A stretch of DNA of 9,420 nucleotides, taken from assembly GCA_021802085.1 (NCBI GenBank), contig JAKAAZ010000139.1:1-9420 (forward strand), written 5' to 3'. Below the pieces are notes generated by a model, which did not search any database, was not told the origin of the DNA, and saw only the letters and a list, made by a program, of their open reading frames with translations. Position numbers and translations under genes: made by a program. Origin of the DNA: Acidobacteriota bacterium (GTDB lineage Bacteria; Acidobacteriota; Terriglobia; Terriglobales; Acidobacteriaceae). Shown here piece by piece: positions 1 through 7,718 of the stretch; position 1 is the first letter of the stretch; every line of letters begins with the position of its first letter.

Positions 1-688
1 GCACCAGTTCCATCGCCTGGCCGGGCAGCATCCGGTGCAACAGCGCAAACGCGTCCAGCAGATAGCGATGTCCCTTTTCGCGGCTAAACCGTCCGGCGGC
101 GCCAAAGACAAAGGAGCGGCCCGAAAATCCCAGTTCCTTGCGATTCGGCGTCGGCTCTTGCAGCAAACCTGTCTCTCTGGGGGCGAGCACCGCGTTCTGA
201 ATCACCAGTGGCGAACGGCGCCCGCGGCGCATCCGGCCCAGCTCGCGAGCTTGTGCCGGAGAAATGCAGACCACCCAGGGACAACGAGTCAGCAGACTGC
301 GCTCCAGGCGCTCATACAATGTCACCTGCCAGGTTTCCGCCGTAAAGTCCCAAACAAACGGCACCCACGGAATATTGGCGTGCTTGGCGGCGAAGTGACC
401 GACGACGGTCGCCTTGTATCCATGCGTGCACAGCAGATCGATCTGCCCGCTGCGCAGGTATTGCGCCAGATCGTCGACCAGACCGGGGCGGATTCCGCCT
501 GGAACGGAGACCGTCTCGATGCCGTAGCGACTGGCGTATGTCAAAAGTTCCGGCGGCTCCCCATCGTCTTGAAAGCTTCCTAGGACTACTTCATAGCCCG
601 AATCTCGTGTATCGCGGGCGTGATACAGTAGCTGCTTCTCCTGACCACCGACAGAATCACTCGCGATCAAATGTAGTATGCGTGACAA
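1..688 (-). CDS. GT4-family glycosyltransferase, partial (C-terminal half outside the window)
   Basis: This gene is read leftwards and leaves the window after 229 codons. It looks like a cytoplasmic glycosyltransferase of family GT4 (GT-B fold) that would transfer a sugar from a nucleotide-sugar donor to the growing lipid-linked EPS unit. The N-terminal Rossmann half begins RILHLIAS, followed by the glycine-rich loop GGQEKQL (residues 14-20). A THGYKA motif lies at 88-93 and CISPAQA at 141-147. The second half opens with GAAGRFSREKGH (196-207), typical of the GT4 linker and donor-binding domain. The catalytic E-x7-E region would lie beyond the edge. I chose a TTG start because it lies 5 bases after AAGGAGA and gives the expected N-terminus; no ATG or GTG lies in frame nearby. 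It follows the sugar transferase gene after 59 bases. The sugar and linkage cannot be deduced. Confidence 0.88.
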   Translation of the reverse strand, partial: MSRILHLIASDSVGGQEKQLLYHARDTRDSGYEVVLGSFQDDGEPPELLTYASRYGIETVSVPGGIRPGLVDDLAQYLRSGQIDLLCTHGYKATVVGHFAAKHANIPWVPFVWDFTAETWQVTLYERLERSLLTRCPWVVCISPAQARELGRMRRGRRSPLVIQNAVLAPRETGLLQEPTPNRKELGFSGRSFVFGAAGRFSREKGHRYLLDAFALLHRMLPGQAMELV

Positions 689-693
689 ATCGT

Positions 694-700
694 TCTCCTT
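694..700 (-). promoter_or_regulatory. Shine-Dalgarno site fixing the TTG start of the glycosyltransferase
   Basis: Read on the minus strand, AAGGAGA ends 5 bases before a TTG codon at 688-686. The next codons read SRILHLIAS, the usual first beta strand of a GT4 enzyme. The site and the protein start support each other, so TTG is the likely initiator. Confidence 0.7.
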
Positions 701-747
701 TGTTGCCCTCGCGGCACTACCATCTGCGCCCCAGGGAAGCGGCGGAA

Positions 748-2133
748 TCAGCGAGACCCACGCCCGCACAGGACAATCTTTACGGTTTTGAAAAGTATCA
801 ACAGGTCAAACAGCAGGGAAGCATTCTTGACGTAAAACAAGTCGTATTCCAGCTTGGTGCGCGATTCCTCTACATTCGACCCATAGTCCGCGCATACTTG
901 CGCCCAGCCGGTAATCCCCGGTGGGATGCAGTGCCGTAGGTCGTAGTAGGTAATTTTCTCTTCGAGCATCCGCACGAAATGCGGCCTCTCCGGGCGCGGG
1001 CCAACCAGGCACATCTCGCCGCGCAGCACGTTGATCACCTGCGGCAGTTCGTCCAGACGCAGCTTACGGAGTACAACCCCAACCCGCGTCACACGCGAAT
1101 CCTTGGTGGTAGCCCAGACCGGTCCCGAGGCGCTCTCCGCATCCTGACGCATGGAGCGGAATTTGATCACGCGAAACGTGCGCCCGCCCGCGCCAACGCG
1201 TTCCTGCGTATAGAAGACTGGCCCTTCGGATTCCAGCTTCACGGCAATCGCGATCAACATTCCGATAGGCGCTAACAAAACAGTCAATATCGCAGCCGCT
1301 ACAAAACTGGCGGCTCGATGGAACGAGCGCTTCATGGGAGTAGGAACCAGAGCGGCTCCAAACGCCAGCCCATTCGACCGGACCGACTCGACAGGAACAC
1401 GGCCGGTCACCGATTCGTACAACTCCCCCGCGTCCTGCACCCGAATGCCAATGCGTCGCAATGCAAGCAAGTCGGCCACCGACACCGTGGATACACCAAT
1501 CTCGGAGCTGATCACGATCCGATCCGGACGGAACGAACGGGCCAGGTCGCGCAGCCGGTCCACATTCCCCACCACGGCAAATCGAAAATCCTGCGGCAGC
1601 GGACGACTTTGGTCGAGCACAACTCCCGCCAGCTTCAACGGCAGGCCGCATTTCCCTGCCAGTTGTTCGGCCAGCAACTGCACCGTCACCCCGGAGCCAA
1701 CCAGCAGCACCCGTTCGCCGCTGCTCATTCTGCGTTGCCACCAGTCGGAGACCCGGCGCTGCAAATACAGCACGATCAGAATCAGTGCCAGCGCAGGCTC
1801 GATGAAATGATCGTGCGTCAGGCGATTGCGCGCCAACAGCCAGACCAGCGGCGTCAGCAGCAGTGCGCTCAATCCCAGCCCGCGCAGGCCTGACACCAAA
1901 ACCGTTTGCTTGCTGCGCAGCGTTGCATTCTCGTAGAGATCGGAAAAATAAAACGACCATATCCCGACTATGGCAACCAGCAGGACTACGACATAGAGCT
2001 GCACGTCGGCCAGCGTGTCCGCGGGAGCCAGCGGTCGAAACAACAGAAAGCATCCCGTCGCCAGCAGCAGGGCGTCGGCTACCATCAAGAGCAATTTGCT
2101 GGACGGCACATACAGGTTGAACATGCGAAACAT
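748..2133 (-). CDS. epsB-like: Undecaprenyl-phosphate sugar phosphotransferase, EpsB/WcaJ type
   Basis: This is an inner-membrane polyisoprenyl-phosphate hexose-1-phosphate transferase of 461 aa, which starts the EPS repeat unit by moving a sugar-1-phosphate from a nucleotide sugar onto undecaprenyl phosphate. Four hydrophobic segments lie at about 14-34, 46-66, 84-101 and 112-125. A Rossmann-like segment (RVLLVGSG, 141-148) follows. A fifth hydrophobic stretch at 277-298 leads into the catalytic bacterial sugar transferase domain. Key motifs there are KFRSMRQDAE (324-333), RLDELPQ (359-365), VGPRPERP (377-384) and PGITGWAQV (405-413). The tail LLFDLLILFKTVKIVL...GRGSR closely recalls the PEP-CTERM-associated EpsB subfamily, judged from memory. 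The start is ATG with AAGGAGA 6 bases upstream; that site lies inside the last codons of the kinase gene, whose stop is 1 base away. A second ATG three codons on is less well placed. The sugar is unknown. Confidence 0.95.
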   Translation of the reverse strand: MFRMFNLYVPSSKLLLMVADALLLATGCFLLFRPLAPADTLADVQLYVVVLLVAIVGIWSFYFSDLYENATLRSKQTVLVSGLRGLGLSALLLTPLVWLLARNRLTHDHFIEPALALILIVLYLQRRVSDWWQRRMSSGERVLLVGSGVTVQLLAEQLAGKCGLPLKLAGVVLDQSRPLPQDFRFAVVGNVDRLRDLARSFRPDRIVISSEIGVSTVSVADLLALRRIGIRVQDAGELYESVTGRVPVESVRSNGLAFGAALVPTPMKRSFHRAASFVAAAILTVLLAPIGMLIAIAVKLESEGPVFYTQERVGAGGRTFRVIKFRSMRQDAESASGPVWATTKDSRVTRVGVVLRKLRLDELPQVINVLRGEMCLVGPRPERPHFVRMLEEKITYYDLRHCIPPGITGWAQVCADYGSNVEESRTKLEYDLFYVKNASLLFDLLILFKTVKIVLCGRGSR

Positions 2134-2134
2134 G

Positions 2135-2992
2135 TCAGCTCTCCTTGCGCTTCGATCCGTATCCGTAGCCGTACCCGGAATTGCGATAGTAATCTTCGCT
2201 CTTCAGGTGTTGAATGCGATTCACCACGCAACCCGCCACCTTATCCTGCAGCATGGTCAGTGCCTCCCGCGCGCTGCGAATCGGCGTATTGTCGACATTC
2301 AGAACAAAGAGCGCGCAGTCCACCAGCGGCACCAGGGAGTGGGTATCGGCCACGGCCAGCATCGGCGCCGAGTCCAGAATCATCACGTCGTACTCGGCTT
2401 TCATCTCCTTCAGCAGCTTCTCCAATCGGCTGCTTTGCAGCAGCAGGTCCGGCTCCTCCAGTGGATCGAAGCCGAACAGTACGTCCAATCTACGATTGAC
2501 CTGGTAGATGGCACGCTGCCACGGCGTCTCCCCTGTCAGCCAGGAGGTCAAAGTACGCCGGTCCGGCTCCACGCCGAAGATTGTGTGCAAGCAGGGCCGC
2601 CGCAGATCGAAGTCGATCAGCAGCACGCGCAGTCCCTCGACACCGCTCAGTGACCCAGCCAGATTGGCCGCCACCGTAGTCTTCCCTTCGCCGGACAACG
2701 TGCTCGTAATCAGCATGGTGCGCAGTTGAAAATCTTTACTCAGAGCCTTCACCCTGGTTCGCAGCAGACGGAACTGTTCCGCCATCACCTGCTGCTTCGG
2801 GTTGAGAGCTGCCTCTGCGGGCGCCAGCGTGACCAGCGACTGGCTAACCTTGGCGAGATCCACGCGCTGTGCCGCCAACTCCTGGTCGCCGATCGGACGC
2901 GGATACAGAACAGCGGGTTCAGACGTGGACTTGATTTTCGGTTCGATTGGCCTCACTGCGGCACCTTCCTGCTGAATATTCGTCACTGTCAT
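2135..2992 (-). CDS. CpsD/Wzc-type bacterial tyrosine autokinase (cytoplasmic, EPS-associated)
   Basis: This 285-aa protein is a BY-kinase that partners with a Wzz-like membrane protein and cycles between tyrosine-phosphorylated and free states to control EPS polymerisation and export. The E-x2-R-x2-R oligomerisation motif is visible as E72, R75 and R78. Walker A (SGEGKTT) is at 100-106 with K104. Walker A' (LLIDFDLRRP) is at 124-133, with D127 and D129. Walker B (VMILDSAP) is at 203-210 with D207. The C-terminus carries a tyrosine cluster (Y268, Y269, Y274, Y276, Y278) followed by a basic end, the expected autophosphorylation tail. There is no membrane segment, so the kinase is split from its activator as in CpsC/CpsD. 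The first 65 residues are a variable, probably flexible leader. GGGAGAA precedes the ATG by about 6 bases. The gene lies 57 bases after the chain-length gene. It resembles the PEP-CTERM-locus tyrosine kinase group. Confidence 0.95.
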   Translation of the reverse strand: MTVTNIQQEGAAVRPIEPKIKSTSEPAVLYPRPIGDQELAAQRVDLAKVSQSLVTLAPAEAALNPKQQVMAEQFRLLRTRVKALSKDFQLRTMLITSTLSGEGKTTVAANLAGSLSGVEGLRVLLIDFDLRRPCLHTIFGVEPDRRTLTSWLTGETPWQRAIYQVNRRLDVLFGFDPLEEPDLLLQSSRLEKLLKEMKAEYDVMILDSAPMLAVADTHSLVPLVDCALFVLNVDNTPIRSAREALTMLQDKVAGCVVNRIQHLKSEDYYRNSGYGYGYGSKRKES

Positions 2993-3049
2993 CGGTAGTT
3001 CTCCCTGATCTCGCTTCCCTGTCTGATGTAGCTGCTGAGGTGGAAATCC

Positions 3050-4534
3050 CTAGCTTTTGAGCGTGGCCGCGCCCCATGTCCCATCCGCAAGTTTCGAGCA
3101 TTTTGGCAGAGCGACCATCACCGGCAGCTTCAGATACGCAGCCACCTCGTCGGAATCATGCATGGTATCGTCGCCGACCTCCACCACTAGTGCGCAGATG
3201 AATCCTACGAGCAGTCCCAGCAATACCACGGCCATGTTCAACAACAGCGGATTCGGGGTGAACGGCAGCACTGGAAGATTCGCCGGTTCGGCCACAGCAA
3301 ATTGCTGGGCTTGATCGCGTTGACCTAGCGCCGTCACCATGGCCGCTTCCTGCTGCTGTTCCAGCAACGCGTTGTAATTCTTCTGCATTTCCTCGTAGTC
3401 GCTGTTCAGTGCGGCAAATTGCGTCTGCACCGCCGGCAATCCGCCCACCGATCCCTGCAGATGGGCAAGCCGCTGTTCCAACTGCTGTTGACGGGCCTGC
3501 CGCGCCTTGATGTCCACATTCAACGCAATCAGTTGGCTTCTAAGCTGATCGTTTATGGAAGGCCCAGTCAGTTGCGGCGTCTGCTCGACGAACGTCGAGC
3601 TGGTCGCTGGCGGAGCATTCTTGATCTCATTTTTCAATACCGCGATGTCGTGCTTCAGCCGCACTACGTCTGGATACAGCGGTGTATATTTCAGCAGGTC
3701 GGCACGCAGCTCCTGCTGTTTCTGGGCCAGTTCCACTTCCAGCGGCGAGGCAGGCGCCGGCGCCGAGATTCCCTGGTCGCCGTTTTGTTTCACGTTCAGC
3801 ACGGACTGCAAGTACACGCGCTGCTGGCTCGCCTGAGTCAGCGCATCCTCGTTGGTTTGCAACGCAGCCTGCGTCTGGCTGATCATCTGCATGTTCGCCT
3901 GCGCCTGCTCCGGCAGACTGTCCAGGTGCGACATCTTGAATGCCTGTATCTTCGCCTGCTGCGCTGTCAATCGCTCGGCCGCTGCATTCAGCTGCGAGGT
4001 CAGAAAAGCGTACGCTCCTTCGGCCCTCTCGCGTCCCTCTCGCAGGTTTTCGTCCATGAATAACTCTGTGAGTGCTTTGGTCACCTCTTGCGCCTGCTGC
4101 GGAGTAGCGCCGGTGTAGGAGATCGTGAAGGCTAAAACTCCTCCTCTGCCGTCTTCCGCGTCTGGCACCTCGTCGACGGAGATGTCCTTGCGCATTACAG
4201 CAATCACGCGAGTCATGCTGGCCTTCTTGCGCAGCTTGGGGTAGAGATTGTACTTCTCGATGATCTCGGGGAACCCTGTCCCCTTCATCACCTGCAGGTT
4301 GATTTCCTCCAGGCGCGTTGTCCCGTCACCGCCGCCGTTCGATTTCACATAGACGGAGGGCATCCTCTGCGCTGTCACCATGATGGTGGCAGTCGATTTG
4401 TAGGTGCGCGGTACCAGCGGTATCAGCGCCACACCCACCGCAATCAAAATGACCGACGGAATGATGAGCCAATACTTGCGGCGTTGGATGACGGAGACAA
4501 TATCGCCGAGAGACGAGGGTGGTTTACGTTCCAT
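3050..4534 (-). CDS. Wzz-like polysaccharide chain-length determinant / co-polymerase
   Basis: This 494-aa inner-membrane protein would set EPS chain length and activate the tyrosine kinase encoded next. The first transmembrane helix is at about 21-42, directly after a basic RRK. A Wzz domain follows to about residue 110. The periplasmic middle (165-400) is rich in Q, A, E and L and should form long coiled coils; it includes LLKYTPLYPDVVRLK (280-294), a stretch typical of this group. A proline-rich segment (NLPVLPFTPNP, 419-429) precedes the second helix (430-452). About 40 cytoplasmic residues follow, with no kinase domain. The reading frame stays open upstream to 4798, but the ATG at 4534 is the better start: it follows GGAGGTG by 8 bases, begins the usual short cytoplasmic leader, and shares one base with the preceding stop (TAATG), implying translational coupling. 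The length suits the PEP-CTERM-type chain-length family. Confidence 0.94.
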   Translation of the reverse strand: MERKPPSSLGDIVSVIQRRKYWLIIPSVILIAVGVALIPLVPRTYKSTATIMVTAQRMPSVYVKSNGGGDGTTRLEEINLQVMKGTGFPEIIEKYNLYPKLRKKASMTRVIAVMRKDISVDEVPDAEDGRGGVLAFTISYTGATPQQAQEVTKALTELFMDENLREGRERAEGAYAFLTSQLNAAAERLTAQQAKIQAFKMSHLDSLPEQAQANMQMISQTQAALQTNEDALTQASQQRVYLQSVLNVKQNGDQGISAPAPASPLEVELAQKQQELRADLLKYTPLYPDVVRLKHDIAVLKNEIKNAPPATSSTFVEQTPQLTGPSINDQLRSQLIALNVDIKARQARQQQLEQRLAHLQGSVGGLPAVQTQFAALNSDYEEMQKNYNALLEQQQEAAMVTALGQRDQAQQFAVAEPANLPVLPFTPNPLLLNMAVVLLGLLVGFICALVVEVGDDTMHDSDEVAAYLKLPVMVALPKCSKLADGTWGAATLKS

Positions 4535-5946
4535 TACTGCGCACCTCCACGGGTGATTGCATTGCCAAGGTTGAATTGGATTCCGCCGCCGAAGCGATTT
4601 TGGGTGAACCCAACCGACGGCTGTCCTGGCCCGATTGAAAAAGTTTCGGAAAGCAGGGAGAAGAGAGCGAACAGTTGCATTTTCGATGTCAATTGATAGG
4701 CGATTTGCCCCGAGCCGCCATAAAAATCTCCGGCGCCATACCCATAGGTCGCGCTTGCGCCCATATAGACGTACGACCCCGCTCCGCTGAAAATCCAATG
4801 GCTCCCCATGGGGAGATAGGCACTACCAACGGCAGTATCGGCCACAATCGGGGGCTCGAATATATCCACCATCAGCGCGCGACTGTATGTGGCCGAGAAT
4901 TGGGACTGCCGGACCTGACGGCTGATCGAAGCGGTTATGGCATAACTCGTATCGTTCGCACTGCCAAACAACGCACTGGAAGACTGAGCAAAGAGCGGCC
5001 CCACGCCCACCCTGGCGGTCAGAGTTGAGCTCAGCTGCCGTTGATAGACGCCTTGCACGGTTTCCAATGCCTCGTGTCCCCCCGGCCGCAGGCCGTACAT
5101 GTACACGGGAGTTGCCTCGACACCGACACTATCGCGCGGCGTCCATTGATAGTCCAGCCGCAGGTCTGCCCCGCTGGTGATGAACCTCTCCGCGATGTCC
5201 GGATTCGCTCCCGCGACATTGGCCGCCGGAACCATCAAAATATAGGCTCCTGTCAACGTGCCCGTAAACGTCATCCGCGCGCTTATCAAATGCCGGAGGC
5301 TGACAGTGGTGGCCGCGTTCGTCAGCTCAAAGCTGTTTTCCAGCAATTGCGTGCCCAGCGAGGGTATGGCAACTCCAATTCCCCCGATGGCAAGCGATTG
5401 CGGCACATACTCATTGAGACTCAGATAGCGGGCCGCGGTTGTGTCCCACTCCACCACCGTGCGCTCGGACATGGCGTGATTGAGGGTCTGATAAAAGGCC
5501 TGGCCAAAATTGTTGACTGCGGAGAATTGCGGATAAGTAGTGTATTGGGGCTGATACAGCGCGTAGTAGTGCGTCCGGCTGCTTTGCAGTTTCAACCCGG
5601 CGCTCGCGAGGAACTGCGCATAGGCCGCGTTCTGCTGGTTGGTCTGGGTGCCTAACAAGTTTGTCACTTCGCCCCCCGATGCCGTCAGGCCCAATCCAAA
5701 CCGATCGAACGACTCGTTCTCCGCGCCGATCGCGTTCACTCCTTGATTGAGCGTCAGGCTCGATCCCAGACTTTGCCCAGCCAGCGGCTGATCGGCGGGA
5801 TTGGTACCCCCGCTGCCGGCCGGAACCGCCTGCGCCAAGGCCCGATTCGCCTGCATCAGCAGCAGCCATGAAGCCATGCACAGCGCCGCGACAAAGGCCA
5901 ACAGCCTCCTCCCAATCCGTCGATGAAACGACCGGAACTTTCTCAT
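4534..5946 (-). CDS. Putative outer-membrane beta-barrel protein of the EPS operon
   Basis: This 470-aa protein has a clear signal peptide: a basic start (RKFRSFHRRIGRR), a hydrophobic core at 15-31, and a likely cut after ALA (38) or AQA (40). The mature part has no long hydrophobic helix. It has many stretches of alternating polar and hydrophobic residues with aromatic girdles, for example near 214-240, 260-285, 308-320, 333-360, 382-405 and 412-435. Its last strand is RFGGGIQFNLG (451-461). This is the pattern of an outer-membrane barrel. The terminal aromatic residue usual for Omp85 recognition is not at the very end; nine residues follow the last strand. It lies between the export and chain-length genes, overlapping them by 4 and 1 bases, which implies a role in EPS secretion or anchoring. 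It may belong to the uncharacterised barrel-like proteins of PEP-CTERM EPS loci. Function is inferred from context only. Confidence 0.88.
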   Translation of the reverse strand: MRKFRSFHRRIGRRLLAFVAALCMASWLLLMQANRALAQAVPAGSGGTNPADQPLAGQSLGSSLTLNQGVNAIGAENESFDRFGLGLTASGGEVTNLLGTQTNQQNAAYAQFLASAGLKLQSSRTHYYALYQPQYTTYPQFSAVNNFGQAFYQTLNHAMSERTVVEWDTTAARYLSLNEYVPQSLAIGGIGVAIPSLGTQLLENSFELTNAATTVSLRHLISARMTFTGTLTGAYILMVPAANVAGANPDIAERFITSGADLRLDYQWTPRDSVGVEATPVYMYGLRPGGHEALETVQGVYQRQLSSTLTARVGVGPLFAQSSSALFGSANDTSYAITASISRQVRQSQFSATYSRALMVDIFEPPIVADTAVGSAYLPMGSHWIFSGAGSYVYMGASATYGYGAGDFYGGSGQIAYQLTSKMQLFALFSLLSETFSIGPGQPSVGFTQNRFGGGIQFNLGNAITRGGAQ

Positions 5947-6656
5947 GGAACCACCACGGTGTCACGGGTCTGCAGCAGGATGTCCTTGCTGCCCTTCTTG
6001 CCCTTCAGCACGTTGCTATATTGAAACTTCAGCCGCTCCTGTTGACCGTTGGGCAAGACGCGCAGGACATACATCTTGTTCGGCTTTGCGAATTCCCTCA
6101 ATCCACCCGCCGTCGCAATCGCATCAATGACGCTCATCGGAGGAATCAGCGCATACGTCCCCGGACGCTGAACCTGACCCAGAACATTCACCCGCTGACT
6201 GCGAATCTCGGCAACAATCACGCTCACGTCGGGGTCCGTCAGATACTTCGTGAAGCTCGCCTCCAGCTCATTTTGCAGTTCCGTCGGCGTCAGACCGGCG
6301 GCCTGCACATCTCCCACCAGAGGAAGAGAAATTTTTCCATCCGGCCGCACCGGAACATTGCGCGATACTTCCGGCTCATGCCAGACATTGATGGTCAGCA
6401 CATCGTCCGCGCCGATCCGATACCTGGAGTCCACGATCGGCGTTACCCGCGTATCCGGACGCGCCAACGCAGTGTCCCCCGCCTGCGTCTTGAACGAGGT
6501 GCCGACCGGCGCTGCGGGGGCATTGTCGGGCGTGTTGAATACCTGGCTGGGAGATGGCTCCGCCTGGCCATGCAAATAGCCGCAGGTCAAACCCACCATC
6601 GCAACGGCCACTGCGAATTGTGCGAGTCGACCCTGTATTTCTTTTCCACTCTTCAT
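5943..6656 (-). CDS. Periplasmic/outer-membrane polysaccharide export protein (Wza-like, SLBB)
   Basis: This 237-aa protein is of the Wza/KpsD export family, which forms the conduit carrying the polymer across the periplasm and outer membrane. A signal peptide covers about residues 1-32, with a probable cut after GQA. C25 is present, but the residues before it (GLT) make a poor lipobox, so lipidation is doubtful. A proline- and alanine-rich linker follows. The polysaccharide export domain spans about 76-150: RYRIGADDVLTINVW at 78-92, then VRPDGKISLPLVGDV at 103-117. One SLBB domain follows at about 155-204 (VNVLGQVQRPGTY, then AIATAGGL). The protein stops at DTVVVP and lacks the C-terminal helix that crosses the outer membrane in E. 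coli Wza, so another pore may be needed; the next gene's barrel is a candidate. AGGAGA lies 4 bases before the ATG. It overlaps both neighbours by ATGA. Confidence 0.95.
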   Translation of the reverse strand: MKSGKEIQGRLAQFAVAVAMVGLTCGYLHGQAEPSPSQVFNTPDNAPAAPVGTSFKTQAGDTALARPDTRVTPIVDSRYRIGADDVLTINVWHEPEVSRNVPVRPDGKISLPLVGDVQAAGLTPTELQNELEASFTKYLTDPDVSVIVAEIRSQRVNVLGQVQRPGTYALIPPMSVIDAIATAGGLREFAKPNKMYVLRVLPNGQQERLKFQYSNVLKGKKGSKDILLQTRDTVVVP

Positions 6657-7678
6657 TGGTTCTCCTCAGGGGAACATGCGCCCGAACCTGTATGCCGCAG
6701 TCGGGGTAGGCCAGCATCTTTGATCTTGTAGAGCAGTGCCCGATAGCTGATATCGAGCGACTGGGCGGTCTTCCTGCGGTTCCACCGGTGCTCGTTCAAG
6801 GCGCGCAATATGATCTGTCGCTCCATCACGCGCACCGCCCGCTGGGTCTGGATTCGCAGTGGAAGATTGCTGTCAGGAATAAAGGGCGAGAGTGCGGAGG
6901 TTGTATCGCTGCTGTTCATCGCTTCTACAATCGCCTGTTCGGTCCCCAGCACCACGTAGCGCTTGACCAGGTTCTCCAGTTCCCGCACGTTCCCGGGCCA
7001 GTGATACGACTCGAGCAGTTTGCGCACCGAGCTGGAGAGTGGATCGAGCGAACGGCCAAACTTCAGCTCATAGTGGCGCAGAAAATGGTTCAACAGCAGC
7101 GGTACATCGGAACGATGGTCCCGCAGAGACGGCAACTCGATCGAAACAACATTGATGCGGTAATACAAATCGGAGCGGAACCGGCCGGCTTCAATGTCCG
7201 CCTGCAGGTTGCGATGGGTGGCGCAGATCAGCCAGATATCCACAACCCGCTCCTCTGTTCCGCCGAGACGGCTGAATCGGAAATCCTGCAGCACCTGCAG
7301 CAGTTTCGCTTGCACGGTCGCATCCAGATCGCCAATTTCATCCAGGAACAGCGTGCCATTCTGCGCTTGTTCCACCTTCCCGTTGCGGGTATGGTTCGCT
7401 CCCGTAAACGCGCCTTGCTCGTAGCCGAACAGCTCGCTTTCAATCAGCGTATGCGGCAGGGACGGACAATTCACCTGGACAAGCGCCCTGTCCCGCCGCC
7501 CCGACAGCATGTGCAGATTCTGGGCAACCACGTTTTTCCCAGTGCCGCTCTCGCCCGTAATCAGTACCGGCATGCCTGCCGACGCTGCCAGCTGCACCTG
7601 ATGGCGCACAGCCGACATCGCCGGGGAGTTTCCCAGTAGCTCCGGCATGGACGAGAACGTTGGTGAAACTAGTTGCAT
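6653..7678 (-). CDS. Sigma-54-dependent activator without a receiver domain (PspF-like architecture)
   Basis: This 341-aa bacterial enhancer-binding protein activates RNA polymerase carrying sigma-54. The AAA+ domain starts almost at once. Walker A is GESGTGKN (42-49; N49 where E is more usual). The sigma-54 contact loop GAFTGA is intact at 89-94. Walker B and the acidic pair are in LFLDEIGD (110-117). The sensor I region ATHRNL is at 153-158, the arginine-finger region FRSDLYYR at 167-174, and sensor II WPGNVREL at 227-234. A Fis-type helix-turn-helix occupies about 287-324. There is no receiver, PAS or GAF domain, so activity is probably set by a partner protein or by expression level. The frame is open upstream, with an ATG at 7762 and a TTG at 7876, but those residues match nothing I recognise. 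A sigma-54-like promoter lies just before 7678, so I prefer the ATG there. Its stop overlaps the export gene start (ATGA), so it heads the EPS operon. Confidence 0.93.
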   Translation of the reverse strand: MQLVSPTFSSMPELLGNSPAMSAVRHQVQLAASAGMPVLITGESGTGKNVVAQNLHMLSGRRDRALVQVNCPSLPHTLIESELFGYEQGAFTGANHTRNGKVEQAQNGTLFLDEIGDLDATVQAKLLQVLQDFRFSRLGGTEERVVDIWLICATHRNLQADIEAGRFRSDLYYRINVVSIELPSLRDHRSDVPLLLNHFLRHYELKFGRSLDPLSSSVRKLLESYHWPGNVRELENLVKRYVVLGTEQAIVEAMNSSDTTSALSPFIPDSNLPLRIQTQRAVRVMERQIILRALNEHRWNRRKTAQSLDISYRALLYKIKDAGLPRLRHTGSGACSPEENQ

Positions 7679-7702
7679 GGTTTTTTCACTCGGCCCTAAC
7701 CA

Positions 7703-7718
7703 TGCACGTACAACGCCA
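7703..7718 (-). promoter_or_regulatory. Candidate sigma-54 (-24/-12) promoter for the EPS operon
   Basis: Read on the minus strand the site is TGGCGTTGTACGTGCA. Against the consensus TGGCACG-N4-TTGCA it keeps TGGC at -24 and TGCA at -12, with exactly 10 bases between the invariant GG and GC. The -24 tail and the first T of the -12 element differ. Transcription would start near 7692, leaving a leader of about 14 bases with a weak GAGTG ribosome site before the ATG at 7678. Its position ahead of an operon whose first gene is a sigma-54 activator suggests autoregulation. It was found by eye, so a chance match remains possible. Confidence 0.4.

Noticed and set aside
1064..2053. Long open frame (329 codons) on the minus strand
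   Set aside because: It lies inside the sugar transferase gene in another frame, and its sequence is Arg-, Gly- and Ala-rich without domains.
4535..4798. Upstream extension of the chain-length gene to 4798
   Set aside because: It would overlap the barrel gene by 265 bases, and the residues are Arg/Trp-rich, typical of an out-of-frame shadow. The ATG at 4534 has a good ribosome site and a TAATG overlap.
5943..6656. Lipoprotein assignment for the export protein via C25
   Set aside because: The residue before the cysteine is Thr and the -3 residue is Gly, a poor lipobox. An ordinary signal peptidase site after GQA fits better.
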